Below are positions 1-9,934 of a stretch of 64,000 nucleotides of DNA, piece by piece; within the stretch, counting starts at the first letter, position 1, and each line of letters begins with the position of its first letter. The notes below the pieces were generated by a model. The model was not told where the DNA came from. It searched no databases and was given only the letters and a program-made list of their open reading frames with translations. A program made the position numbers and the translations under genes. This stretch comes from Saturnia japonica (taxonomy: Eukaryota; Arthropoda; Insecta; Lepidoptera; Saturniidae), in contig CM065318.1 of the NCBI GenBank assembly GCA_033032175.1, positions 6,262,001 to 6,326,000 on the forward strand, given 5' to 3'.

Positions 1-473
1 CCAGAATCCATAGATTTCATATGTACAGATCGACAACTCGACAGAGCATAGTATTATGTGTTAGAACGAAATAGGGATACGAGACCATTTTTAACTAACT
101 TTAAAAAGGAGGTTCTCAGTTCGATTGTATTTTATTTTTTATATGAAAATTCAAGCATAACTTTTATTAAAGAAACCGATTTAGATGATTCTTTTTTCGT
201 TGGAAATGGGATACCTCAAGGGTTGTCCCATTTAAATTTCATTGGTATTGGCATTGGATCTTCTTCGACTTCGAAGATACACCAGAGAACTTCTCAAAAT
301 CAATGAAGTTGGTTTTCTTTTTTAAAAATTGTCTATGTGCTATCGGCCTTACGTAAATCGTTATCAAAATAAATCGCGCTGCTTTCTGCAAAATCTAAAT
401 CAAAATCTAGACGTGTTTAATTGTGCTTACGAGTAATGTAACTGAACGTAGAAAATCAACAAAACAATACACA
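1..473. other. unassigned AT-rich DNA
   Basis: No gene or repeat was recognised. An open frame at 58-306 (82 codons) has no motif I know and no splice context, so I treat it as chance. Confidence 0.4.
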
Positions 474-565
474 TGTAGCGACATCTATCTCGTCACATAC
501 GAACTATCCTACACCGCGATATTAAAATTAACTCAACAATTGGAATATATACAAGAAACCGACAA
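474..565 (+). repeat. LTR fragment of the TRIM-like family
   Basis: It starts with TGTAGCGACATCT and runs to the TATATACAAGAA segment and a CCGACAA end. This matches the first part of the LTRs at 2228, 28015, 28708 and 33813. It stops exactly where the poly(T) of a minus-strand LINE tail begins, so the LINE inserted into this LTR. Confidence 0.75.
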
Positions 566-690
566 TTTTTTTTTTTTGAACTGACTACACTGTTAGCCTT
601 CGGGGCCCTATCCAAAAAACAGAGCCGCTGTGGCTTTTACAGCTTGGGGGCGAGCGCTTAGGGCACTCAGCCGCGAAAATTGCCTCCATA
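566..690 (-). mobile_element. 3' tail of jockey-like LINE
   Basis: A T-run at 566-577 followed by GAACTGACTACACTG, and the GCCGC..GGCTTTTACAGC and GGGGGCGAGCGCTTAGGG blocks, match in reverse complement the last 120 bases of the LINE copies at 2368-3045 and 28881-30053. It is heavily 5'-truncated and non-coding. Confidence 0.7.
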
Positions 691-693
691 TAT

Positions 694-778
694 GGTTCTT
701 GTATATATTCCAATTGTTGAGTTAATTTTAATATCGCGATGTAGGATAGTTCATATGGGGCGAAATAGATGTCGCTAT
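694..778 (-). repeat. inverted LTR fragment
   Basis: The reverse complement reads TAGCGACATCTAT to TATATACAAGAACC, the same LTR segment as 474-555 but in opposite orientation. With 474-565 it forms a palindromic pair flanking the LINE tail. Confidence 0.7.
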
Positions 779-1899
779 ATCGGCTGTTGTCTGGCGGACT
801 AAGGCGCCAAAAAAGTATAACTTCCAAAACCAGCAGAACCACCTCAAAAAAAAATCAATAAACAGTTTCAAAAACAATATGTATGCAATAAATGAAGATT
901 GGAAATAAATTGCATTATCTAAAGTCAGTGGGCATGACGAATGTAATTATACGTCTCAGAAATAAGAAATGGCAACTAATTTAATTCACTTTGATATTGT
1001 GGAACTTCAAGTAAGGTTTCTCAATTTTAAGTTTTACGTCATTAGGGTAGGAATTTGTATTTGTATATTTATTAACTATAGACAGATGGGTTTGGTTTTT
1101 TAAAGTGAAACTTCTTAGAAAGTGAAATTTCAAGGGCGCATTACGCTTAGGCACATTTCGTTACATGAGAAAGAAGAAAAAAGACAGCTATACATTGTAT
1201 TTTTATCAGTGTATCATCACACTTGATGTTGAGTGATGATGTGGGTGAAAATACGTTAGATTCAGAAATGGAACTTGCTCTATTACCTACATCAATAACC
1301 TGGAACCATTTTTTAACTTGTAAATGTGAAAAGCTTTTAATTCCTCCTAATCGATATTTTTAGACTAGGACCCGAGTGAATTTGCCAGTACATAAAAATA
1401 TTTCTAAGACAGTACGTAACACGTGGGCAGAAGTGGATTAAAGGAATTAGCACCTCAAAGGCGACCACTCGAAGGCTAGTCGAAAAAGGGTTTTTTCTTG
1501 GAAGAAACAACAAACAAGCGTGTTGTCCATCTGATGGAAAGTGGGCACTGCGGCCTATAGCTATTTATAAAAGCCTTACATAATTGTAATATATTATCAT
1601 ATTTTCATTCAGATTAGAAAACTCTTCGTGGGCCTTGCCTTGAGCTGCATTAAATCTTTAATACATGAAGCTTAACTGTCGCTACCTAAGAGAGCACAGA
1701 TACATATTTTTTTACAATTTTTACCAATTACATGTATTTTGAACTGAGGGCAGTCATTAATTGGTCAGTCACTACAGGTACAATAGTACAGTGCTCGCGG
1801 TCGATAGGGTTCACACCTGTACCATTCTCGCAACCAGGGGTTCACAGCAGAAACGGATTGACTTTATTGTTTTTGGTTATGAAGTAACATTTATAAAAT
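779..1899. other. intergenic, no gene seen
   Basis: AT-rich DNA without a supported reading frame. A short stretch near 1516-1560 resembles the 3' ends of a LINE family also seen at 16085 and 42840, but it is too short to define. Confidence 0.35.
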
Positions 1900-2190
1900 C
1901 GCATTCAAGCAATGATAGCTCAGTGTTAGCGTGTAACTAACACGATGGGAGTTCAAATTCCTGCAATGAGCCTAAGCTTTTGGTGAAGGAGAACATCGTG
2001 ATGAAACCATAGCATGGTGGTAAGGTATTTTCTAATGCTCGACTGGCTGGCTACGTACATGAAGATGAAAATCTGTCGATAATGATCTATAAGCATGTGT
2101 CGGGCAACTGCAGTTAAAAGCTAATTTCCCCACTCAGCTTAGCGTGTCTTCGTCACTTAGATTGTTGCCATAATGCTAAACCAAAAATGC
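1900..2190 (+). repeat. SINE-like repeat (tRNA-type B box)
   Basis: A B-box-like GTTCAAATTC at 1951-1960 is followed by a segment (ATCGTGATGAAACCATAGCATGGTGGTA) shared with a second copy at 11530-11720. The tail CTCAGCTTAGCGTGT also recurs there. A tRNA-derived SINE is the simplest reading. Confidence 0.5.
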
Positions 2191-2227
2191 TATAAAAAAA
2201 TCTAAGATTTGCAACAAAAAATGCTAC

Positions 2228-3110
2228 TGTGGCGACATCTCTCGCCACAACTGACGCATCCTACATAGCGACATCTATCGAGCCACATACGACGCATCCT
2301 ACATCGCGTTATAGAAATTAACTCGACGATTGAGTATATATACAAGAACCTGACAACAACCGTTGGGAAAAATGTCCACGAGACACAAGCTTACGCTCTA
2401 CAAGATGTATATCCGACCGATTATGACATTGCTGCGTTGTGTTCGCATATATGTCAAGATATAATTGGAAACGTTTACAAGCCATCCAGAATAGGTTTCT
2501 TCACCGCCTTACCGGCGCTCCTCAGTATGTTCATATGGAAGATCTTCATAGAGATATGGACCTTCCTTCGATACATGCTTATGCCAAACACCTTTCTCGC
2601 TCTTATTTCGACACCGCGTCGAACCACGCGAATTCCCTAATCAAAGCGAAAGCTTCATATGTTCCCGACCCCAATGCCTGCTGGAGTAAACGCCGGCCGC
2701 ATAATATCTTCACTGACCCGCTCGACCAAATCGAAACAGCAAACGCGTTCTATGCCACCGCTTCTCCAAACAGAGCGTGCCACCGCCCACGCCCGCGTAA
2801 CCACCGTTCTCTCCGCAGAGGACGGGCGGTCAACTTCGCTCCCGCACACCCGTCACGTCCAACCTCTCTAGCGGCAACCCAAGCCTAGGTCCGTTCCTCG
2901 GCGTAAAGCCCTTGGGTCAGGCAGCCGCCCGCGCGATACAAAGTGCTCGCCCCCAAGTTCGGTGAAGCTGTAAAAGCCGCAGCGGTTCTGTTTTTGGTTA
3001 GGGCCCCTAAAGCTAACAATATAGTCAGTTCAAAAAAAAAAAAAACAACCGTTGGGCAGCTTCCCACCAGACATGACACGCGTCTGGTCGGAGGATCCTC
3101 CCTTTGCAAT
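2228..3110 (+). repeat. LTR of TRIM-like family, split by a LINE
   Basis: 2228-2367 carries the LTR 5' region, including a TATATATACAAGAAC promoter-like segment. 3046-3110 continues the LTR with GCAGCTTCCCACCAGACA and GGAGGATCCTCCC. The two parts are separated by a LINE flanked by an 11-bp duplication, CAACCGTTGGG (2357-2367 and 3046-3056). Past about 3110 the similarity ends. Confidence 0.7.
2368..3045 (+). mobile_element. 5'-truncated jockey-like LINE, 3' end of RT ORF
   Basis: The insert starts within the conserved RHKLTLYKMYIRP segment, the C-terminal part of jockey-type reverse transcriptases. An open stretch at 2439-2888 encodes NRFLHRLTGAPQYV and LHRDMDLPSIHAYAKHLSRS, typical of that region, followed by an R/P-rich end. 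There is a frame break near 2430-2450. It ends with a 3'UTR shared with the other copies and a poly(A) at 3032-3045. Clear 11-bp target duplications flank it. The 5' truncation point differs from that of the copy at 28881, so the insertions are independent. Confidence 0.8.
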
Positions 3111-3714
3111 AGTTCCTTTACACTACTTTTTTCAGGGTTACCTCACCATTGTAACTTATTTAAATTATTTCAACCCGGGATCTTTGAAAATTCAAACACG
3201 AGTGCACATGTTAAACCTCGTCAAGCTGTCAGAGATCTTATCGCGACTTGAGCCAGTTCAAATAGAATCAACAAGGCGTTGGTTACAAAAGGAAGAGTCA
3301 CCATACCCTGGCTACTGCAGGGCTCCCGGCAGTGGCATCTGCCAACCAGTCCTGTGCAATTGCAAAAAACTAGCAGAAATATGGAATAAAGTTAAATATA
3401 CGGAGTCAAAATTAAAAGGAACGGAATAAATTTTCAAGACTTTTTAATAACAATAAAAATTTATTTTATGGAATACATTTTATTTAACATGAATGAAATA
3501 TAAGGTTGAAATAGACAGCTTATTCAATATTTTAAAACAACGTTCTAGTTGGCTTTTCAGGCAAATTATTCATCAAGAGTAAAATAAATGAAATAGGAAA
3601 AATAATTACGTGTTTTTATCTTAAATTTCATTTAAAAGTAGCTGTGCTCGCGGCTCCGCTCGCGTGTACTACAGAATGCCGTCGGTCGAGCGCACACGTG
3701 TTAATTTTGACCTC
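3111..3714. other. unassigned, no gene seen
   Basis: An open frame at 3052-3429 crosses from LTR into unrelated sequence and has no recognisable domain. A GC-rich patch at 3640-3700 directly precedes the next LINE fragment. Confidence 0.35.
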
Positions 3715-4440
3715 GCTCTCTATCGCTGAAAACCAATATGGCTTTCGTGCTGGTAAAAGTACTGAAGATGCCGTTTTATTATTAACTGAAGTTGTGAGTA
3801 AAAACCTTGACAATAGATTTAAAACTTTAGCTATCTTTTTGGACTTATCCAAGGCATTCGACACTGTATCTGTTCCTATTCTACTAAATAAACTTGAAAG
3901 GATTGGCATAAGGGACCAAGTTCTTGATATCTTTAAATCTATTTAAGTGATCGCTCACAGATCGTCAAAATTAATAACTTAATGAGTGAAGAGGCATTTC
4001 TTACCTATGGAGTACCTCAAGGCAGTGTTCTAGGTCCTACCTTATTTTTAATTTATATAAATGATCTTTGTATGCTATCTCGTAATAATGCTAAAATCAT
4101 AACTTATGCTGACGATACCGTAATTATTGTACGAGGCGAAAATTGGTCTGAAGCTCGAACACATGCTGAATATTCTTTAAATTTAGTTATGAAATGGCTG
4201 GCCGCTAACTTATTAACACTGAACCTAGACAAAACTAAGTTTATTACATTTACTCATAGAGTTACATCGCAACCTACCTACCTCCTGTTATAGTTTAACA
4301 GCTCATAAATGTTCCTCATTAGACAATTTGACATGCAGCTGTCCTATAATTGAACGTATCCATACCATTAAATATCTTGGTCTTTCGATTGATAGCACCC
4401 CCCTTACCTATCATAAATGCAAAATGCGCATCGCTCATTG
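3715..4440 (+). pseudogene. non-LTR retrotransposon reverse transcriptase fragment
   Basis: Three frames in succession carry RT blocks: NQYGFRAGKSTEDAV and IFLDLSKAFDTV at 3730-3870 (the first catalytic Asp region), YGVPQGSVLGPTLFLIYINDL at about 4005-4065, and TYADDTVI (the YADD core) at about 4100. A KYLGLSID segment follows at about 4370. A one-base frameshift lies near 3940 and another near 4280. No ORF1, endonuclease or 3' tail is visible. A CR1/jockey-group LINE is likely; the exact clade is not resolved. Confidence 0.75.
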
Positions 4441-4497
4441 GCTTCTCACACTTAGCTATGAGTAAACCGAAGAAATTATTAAAACTTAACATCAATT

Positions 4498-4645
4498 TCG
4501 TTTCAAACACCCACAACCACCCATTCAAGCAACAATCACCCGCCTACACACGCCTGCACACACTTACACACACACACACACGCATACGCACTCACACGCA
4601 TGCACGCACATACACAATACATATACATAAATACACGTATACACT
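4498..4645 (+). repeat. degenerate CA-rich microsatellite
   Basis: ACAC, CACA and ACGC dinucleotide tracts with interruptions, directly downstream of the LINE fragment. The long frame through it is an artefact of the repeat. Confidence 0.8.
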
Positions 4646-4718
4646 ATACAACTCTGAATATTGTTAGTTTAATTGAAAAATGTAAAAAATTGTTGTATTT
4701 TTAGTTGTATTTACATTG

Positions 4719-6026
4719 TACAAGGTGTCCAAGAAAGGGTATCGGGTATTTGTAAGTTCAATGAAACAAAAATTATTTGTATGCAATAAAAAAGTTTATT
4801 GTTTATTATTAGCATATCAATTGGAGAATTATTTGGAAAAGATGATGTTATCCAAATGATGACCGTTACGTTGCTGGCACTCTTCTAAACGGAAACGAAG
4901 ATTGGCGATAACACGTTGACACATAGCTATCGATATTGCTGCCATTTCTGACCTGATGTTTTGCTTTAACTGGGTTAGATTCGTCGGATTGTTTTGATAA
5001 ACCTTACTTTTAAGGTATCCCCATGCAAAATAGTCAAGCGGGCTAAGGTCGGGGCTTCTGGGAGGCCAGTTGATGTTACCCCTTCGCGAAATGACTTTAT
5101 TAGGGAATAATTCGTTAACAACTTCCATTGAGTCATTTGAGGTATGGCAAGTGGCCCCATCTAGCTGGAACCACGTTCTTGAGTTGAAACCTGCAAACTC
5201 CTGCAACTCTGGGACCAAAAAATTTCGCAACATATCGCAATAACGGTCACTATTCAAATTAATTGCTCGGCCTCGTTGATCTTCATGAAAATAAGGACCA
5301 ATTATGCCTTTAGCAGACATAGCGGCCCAAACAACGACCTTTGGGCTATGCAGGGGTCGTTCATGCTTTCGTCTCGGATTCTCCACTGCCCAGTACCGAC
5401 AATTCTGCTTATTAATATGACCATTCAGGTGAAAATTTGCTTCGTCACTGAACAGTATGTTGTTAAAGTTGTTAAATCGCTGCAGCATTTCGTTCGCAAA
5501 ATTCAGTCGATTAGCATAGTCCGTATCCTTCAATTCTTGAACCAATTGAATTTTATAGGCTTTTAGATGTAAGTCTTTCTTTAAAATCGAATGTAAAGAC
5601 GATTTTTTGATGTTCAACGCTTGGCTTCGCTTTCGGATGGATAAAGACGGATTTTGACGAACCGATGCCTCAACTTCTTCAATTGTTTCTTCATCGTGAA
5701 CTGACCGAGGACGACCAGAGTTTTGAGTTTTAACTGTCGCACCTGTATTCTCGAACATCCTGATCCCTTTCCTAATGCTATCGTCACTTGGCGCGTGGCG
5801 TATACGATATTCCGCACGATAGAGACGTTGAGCAGTCACTATTGAATCACCATTACGATAATACGCTCGTACGCAAAATACGCGATGCGTCCCCGAGTAC
5901 TGTTCCATCGTGACTAAAATTCCACAAAATGGCGGACGCCACGAACCCCTCCCCGCACCCTTTAGACGCCCCGTTTCGAATATGGCGCGAAAACAAATAC
6001 CCGATACCCTTTCTGGACACCTTGTA
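4719..6026 (-). mobile_element. complete DD41D mariner-like element
   Basis: Terminal inverted repeats of 35 and 34 bp (4719-4753 and 5993-6026) differ by one base and include the flanking TA. The unit is about 1.3 kb with a single intact transposase on the minus strand. Size, TA target and organisation fit Tc1/mariner. An intact ORF with near-identical ends suggests a recent insertion. Confidence 0.9.
4829..5908 (-). CDS. mariner-family transposase, DD41D type
   Basis: This is a 359-residue transposase that would bind the flanking inverted repeats and cut and paste the element in the nucleus. I start at the ATG at 5908, because the frame further upstream runs through the inverted repeat. 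An N-terminal helix-turn-helix pair lies at residues 10-115, with a GRPR linker at 65-68. The catalytic Asp residues are D155 (SDEANFH), D250 (QLDGATCHTS) and D292 (PPRSPDLSPLDYF). The last two are separated by 41 residues, the spacing of the rosa-like DD41D group and not the DD34D of classical mariners. The frame is uninterrupted and the length is normal. Activity cannot be judged from sequence alone. Confidence 0.92.
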   Translation of the reverse strand: MEQYSGTHRVFCVRAYYRNGDSIVTAQRLYRAEYRIRHAPSDDSIRKGIRMFENTGATVKTQNSGRPRSVHDEETIEEVEASVRQNPSLSIRKRSQALNIKKSSLHSILKKDLHLKAYKIQLVQELKDTDYANRLNFANEMLQRFNNFNNILFSDEANFHLNGHINKQNCRYWAVENPRRKHERPLHSPKVVVWAAMSAKGIIGPYFHEDQRGRAINLNSDRYCDMLRNFLVPELQEFAGFNSRTWFQLDGATCHTSNDSMEVVNELFPNKVISRRGNINWPPRSPDLSPLDYFAWGYLKSKVYQNNPTNLTQLKQNIRSEMAAISIAMCQRVIANLRFRLEECQQRNGHHLDNIIFSK

Positions 6027-6138
6027 GTATGGAACGCAGACCCCACTGTTGTATTGTCTGGAAGTGGGCGCTATTGGCTGCGACACAGTTTTCATTAATG
6101 TGGCTAATATCGTACATTTTTGTTATTTGTGAGATGAT

Positions 6139-6296
6139 TTATGGTTCCAATAAATTATTATTATTATTTAATCTCATCAGTTGTTGGCAGTAGAGATCCG
6201 AATCGATGGTTTTGCCGGACGGTAAAAGCTCATAATGAACAATGCCCTTCCAGTCCCACCATACACACAGCATCACCTTATTTCCAGTTAGCCCAG
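6139..6296 (-). pseudogene. DD34D mariner transposase fragment, C-terminal side
   Basis: The minus strand encodes GLTGNKVMLCVWWDWKGIVH followed by LLPSGKTIDSDLYCQQLMRL, the block after the first catalytic region in classical mariner transposases. It is cut at 6296. The frame continues exactly at 9130, so both pieces are one element split by the 6297-9129 insertion. The left end degenerates into an ATT repeat. Confidence 0.85.
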
Positions 6297-6302
6297 CAAA
6301 CA

Positions 6303-7625
6303 AGCAAAAAGCAGAGGACATTATAGTTGACCCAGACACCCGCACTGCAATTGAGGATTCAAAGAAACCAAAGATTGAATTGAGTCCCGATAAAAAGTAC
6401 TCTTGTCTGGCCTCTATAGTTGATATGTATAAGTACATATTAAAAGCATCTTTCCCTGAACAAATAAAAGATTCATTAGAGAAAATGGAAACTGATGTTC
6501 AGGTTGAACAAATACCAAGATCAGAGGCAGAGAAATGTATTACAGTAGGTAACCATATAATAAGTATAATATTCACACTTCACAACATTCACAGGCAAGA
6601 ACAAAAAGGGGTTGAAACAAATATGATAAAGAAAACTAAAACAACCTCATTTAAAATACATTTCAAAGGCCAAGATTTTCTTTTGTCAACTGACCCTTTA
6701 AAAACAAAATGGGTTGAAATATTAAAGAAAAATGGCCTTGAATATAAAGATTTTGACACATCAGACAAGTCAAATTGGTATGGAACAATGGGTCCATATT
6801 TGGATATGTTTTCGGCTTATTCTTTACGGACTAATGAATTAAGACTCGGACACAACAACATGCCAATATCTAAGGCAGATGGGATACACAAAAGTTTCCC
6901 TGTGTCCAAATATGGCCTTTCCGGTGCTCATCATGTTCTTCTAGAAGGAACATCTTTCCCACCGGAAAGGAGGTCATCAATTGTACAGAGTCTCGGCCCA
7001 ATGACTGCGTGGCTATGTATGATCAGGAGTGATGGTGTTTACAGAAGGAAATATGCAGCAGCCGTGAAAAGGGCAATGTCCCATGTTCCCTGTATTGACG
7101 ACATAATAGAGTTGACGAAAACCACCAAACAGGCCTCTGAAATTTCTATGTTGACTACATTAGTAGCAGAGATATTAATGATTACGACATCGCGACAAGC
7201 TACAAGAATGTTTTTCCCTATCACTATTTTTGCTGCAGTTTGGGATAAGGAGAAAGATGCAAAAGCCTTTTGTGAGTTTTTCAGCTCAACAGGCGCTGGG
7301 GGTTGGTATACATATAAAAGGGCGTCTACTATAATAAATAACTTTACGATCAGTGGCCAGACAGGATCTTAGTATTTTAAGCCAGATAAGTGATGTCTCT
7401 ACTTGGTTCACTAGGCACATGCTTTCGGCAACAAGGGTCCAGTCCTTTCACTACCAAAATAAAACTCCCTAGACTTAGATTATATGCAAAAATGTCTTGT
7501 GCAAATCAAACGGGGTTGTTGTCAGGAGTGTACAATCAGGTCGCAACAGTGACATGCTTCAGCGGGAACAGGATTCACCTATTTGACTCAGAACTTTTCG
7601 AACACATAGAAAAGAGAAGAGTAAT
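6303..7625 (+). pseudogene. endogenous orthomyxovirus-like nucleoprotein relic
   Basis: A frame open to 7372 (about 350 residues), then two further frames to about 7620, carry one continuous protein homology broken by frameshifts near 7340 and 7470. The order of features recalls orthomyxovirus (quaranja-like) NP: a helical N-terminal region at 6380-6600, a Gly-Thr/Pro/Arg-Arg block with a following helix at about 6930-7030, and a basic YRRKYAAAVKRA helix at about 7035-7070. NP coats viral genomic RNA. The expected start position near 6320 reads ATT, not ATG. The relic is not functional as it stands. The family call rests on pattern memory, so another negative-strand RNA virus NP remains possible. 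Confidence 0.55.
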
Positions 7626-7629
7626 AAGT

Positions 7630-8933
7630 GCCACAGGGATATGGAGGGTCTACAGGAAGAGGTTGCAGCGTGGAAGCGGGAGGCTAATGCCAAGCAGAGG
7701 TCTTCTGATTTGTCGCCACAGACAGTGCCCGCAGCAGCTGAAGATTGGCGAGAAGCTTTGACGGAGATGGAGACGCGGATACAGCGTTCGGTCGTTTCTA
7801 CTATTACCCAGGTCCTAGATACCTGCTTGGCAGCTTTTGAGGAGCGGTTACCTCCTAAGCAAGTGATCCACCCACCATTGGCGGCGGATAAGAAGAAGGC
7901 TGCCAAGGGTGCTTCAGTTCCGGTGCCTGCAAAGTCCGCATTCCAAAAGCCCGGACCTAACTCCAGGCCTACTGCAGCGCCTGTTTCCGCACCTCAGCCG
8001 TTGGAGTTGGAGTGTGCTGAACTCCCGGCCGTGGCCACAACACAAGCCCCAAAAGAGAGAGAAGAGGTGGCATGGACCACCGTGGTGCGCCGTCCAAAAA
8101 AAAAGGCACAACCTGCGACAGCGTTTACCGCCCCCCAGAAGAAGGCGCCGAGGCCTAAGCTACCCTCTACGCCGCGTGCAGCCGCTGTTGTGGTCACGCT
8201 GCAACCAGAAGCACTGGCGAAGGGGGTGGACTACAAGTCGGCACTCTTAAAGGCGCGGGAAATTGTTCAGGTGTCGGGACTCGGCATCGAAGATATTAAG
8301 GTCCGCGAGACAGCCACTGGCTCCAGGATTATCGAGCTTCCTGGTGCCCGTGGCGCTGAGATAGCAGATGGCCTGGCACTGAGGCTAACGGAGATTATGT
8401 CTGGTGTGGCCACAGTGACTCGGCCAGTCAAGAGGGCCGATATCAGAATGATTGGAATCGATGAGACGGTTGACAGGGAGGAGCTGGCTACGGCTGTGGC
8501 GGTGAAGGGCTGCTGCGAGTCATCCCAAATAAGGGTGGGTGAAATTCGCCGGAACAACTGGGGGGGTGGCGTGGCGCACCTTTCGCTCCCGCTCTCTGCA
8601 GCCAAGTTGTTGGTGGAGGCTGGACGCCTCCTTGTTGGCTGGAGCGTGGTCCGTATCCACTCATTGCAGGAAAAGCCCATGCGCTGCTTTAAGTGCAGGC
8701 AGCGAGCATGGCTTGCTATGGTCTCCTTCTGCGAGGAGGTCATCTCGCAGAAGGAGACTGCGGAGAGGGCTTGCGAGGAGGATCCTTTGCGCGGCCTCTC
8801 CGCCAAAGACGAACGGGTGGCCGGAGGAGGCGTTTCATACGCCTACTCCCGCTACCCTAACCGAACCAGGGGAGATGGGTCGGGGGGCCCGTCTTCCCAT
8901 CGCACAGGTTCGGTGGACGGAGGAGACAGCTAG
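7630..8933 (+). pseudogene. R1-clade LINE ORF1 (gag-like), internally deleted
   Basis: The open frame at 7641-8933 begins in a coiled-coil region (MEGLQEEVAAWKRE). It passes through an A/P/K-rich linker (residues 70-180) to the conserved gag core of R1/TRAS-type elements (VVVTLQPEALAKGVDYKSAL, GSRIIELPGARGAEIADGLA, VGEIRRNNWGGGVAHLSLP) and enters a zinc knuckle (MRCFKC at about 8680). There the homology ends abruptly and is replaced by unrelated R/G-rich sequence starting at a 15-bp inverted repeat. The endonuclease and RT ORF2 are absent; 8934-9129 is 3'UTR plus poly(A). It therefore resembles a half-LINE copy. Confidence 0.75.
8721..8758. repeat. perfect hairpin at LINE deletion junction
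   Basis: The arms GTCTCCTTCTGCGAG (8721-8735) and CTCGCAGAAGGAGAC (8744-8758) are perfect complements around an 8-base loop. They lie immediately after the interrupted zinc knuckle. Confidence 0.95.
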
Positions 8934-9129
8934 GGTGTACTAAGTTGTCTCCTATTTAGGCCGGCCGCCGGGGCGACACGGTTGCATACTACCGCAGGTC
9001 CCGCGTCGCTCCATCGAGGCGGCGGATGGTAAACCGTGGAGTTTTAGTGAGTAGGAGTCTCACATAACCACCCGTCCCCCTGGGCGGGTGTGTAGCCATA
9101 ATGGGTTTCTCCACGTTAAAAAAAAAAAA

Positions 9130-9446
9130 GTTTAGCCACAGTCTGTGAAGCCTGGCCAACCTTAGACCACGACCTTTTTCGCACGTTCTTGTCGTACGTG
9201 ATCCACTTTTCATCGCCAGTTATCACTCTTCAAAAACGGCTCGGTTTCATTACGTCTCAAAAATGAATCGCAAATGAATACACGGTTCATTAGGTTTCTT
9301 TCAGTGAGCTCGTGTGGTACCCAAAAGCTTTTTGGTATAGCCAGCTTTCTACAAATGGGTTAAAACTGTTTTGTGGTCAATTTCCAGTTCTTCAGCTACA
9401 TCGTAACTACTGATATGCCGATCTTGTTCAACTTTTTCAAAAATGG
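9130..9446 (-). pseudogene. DD34D mariner transposase fragment, N-terminal side
   Basis: The minus strand encodes FEKVEQDRHISSYDVAEELE, then [20 protein letters not shown], and TGDEKWITYDKNVRKRSWSK with the first catalytic Asp. Two frame breaks lie near 9345 and 9200. It ends at 9130, where the retro-insertion starts; the C-terminal continuation is at 6139-6296. Confidence 0.85.
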
Positions 9447-9934
9447 CGATATTCACGTTGCGATGCGGCTCCAGCAAGAATCATCCTTCAAACCCATCGT
9501 TGTCTGTTTATATAGCTCGTGGGCCCCAGAGCACGATTACTGTTGGTAGCGCGCGGCGTCTCTACATTATTTTCAGATATTATATTTTGCAGGTATTTTT
9601 GAGTACTTCAGAAAACTATTATCTCGTTGCTATAACATAACACATGTTTTCTTCTTTGAAATAATCCCATAGACTCGATTCTCTGACAACGTGGAAATAT
9701 AATAACTGAACCACTGTTTTGGTCTGTTTATTACTTTATTATATGATTGTATAAATAAATAAACACCCGACGCCACTTTGACAAAAACAGATTATATATT
9801 AGAACTTAGTAACATTGACAGCCCGCCTTCTCATCGACTAGTGACGTTACCTACTCACAACACCCACAAGCTATATAAACAGACAACGATGGGCTTGAGG
9901 TGATTCTTGCTGGAGCCGCGACGTGAATATCGTT
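9447..9934. repeat. inverted repeat (about 75-bp arms) around 340 bp
   Basis: 9447-9523 and the reverse complement of 9862-9934 share GCGGCTCCAGCAAGAATCA and CCCATCGTTGTCTGTTTATA with small differences. It may be a fold-back remnant of the adjacent mariner. No frame between the arms looks coding. Confidence 0.6.

Larger units (their letters stand above)
6297..9129 (+). mobile_element. retro-insertion: virus-like NP relic joined to R1-like LINE
   Basis: This block interrupts a mariner transposase. Bases 6296 and 9130 are contiguous in the mariner reading frame (..TVAK then PGLTGNKV..), with no gained or lost bases. The block contains, in one orientation, an orthomyxovirus-like nucleoprotein relic (6303 to about 7625), a 5'-truncated R1-like ORF1 with internal deletion, a LINE 3'UTR and a poly(A) at 9118-9129. 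The simplest inference is a single target-primed reverse transcription event with a template switch from LINE RNA to a viral RNA. Confidence 0.7.

Noticed and set aside
4829..6046. Longer 405-aa transposase start at 6046
   Set aside because: The upstream part reads through the terminal inverted repeat and outside the element. The ATG at 5908 gives the normal mariner length.
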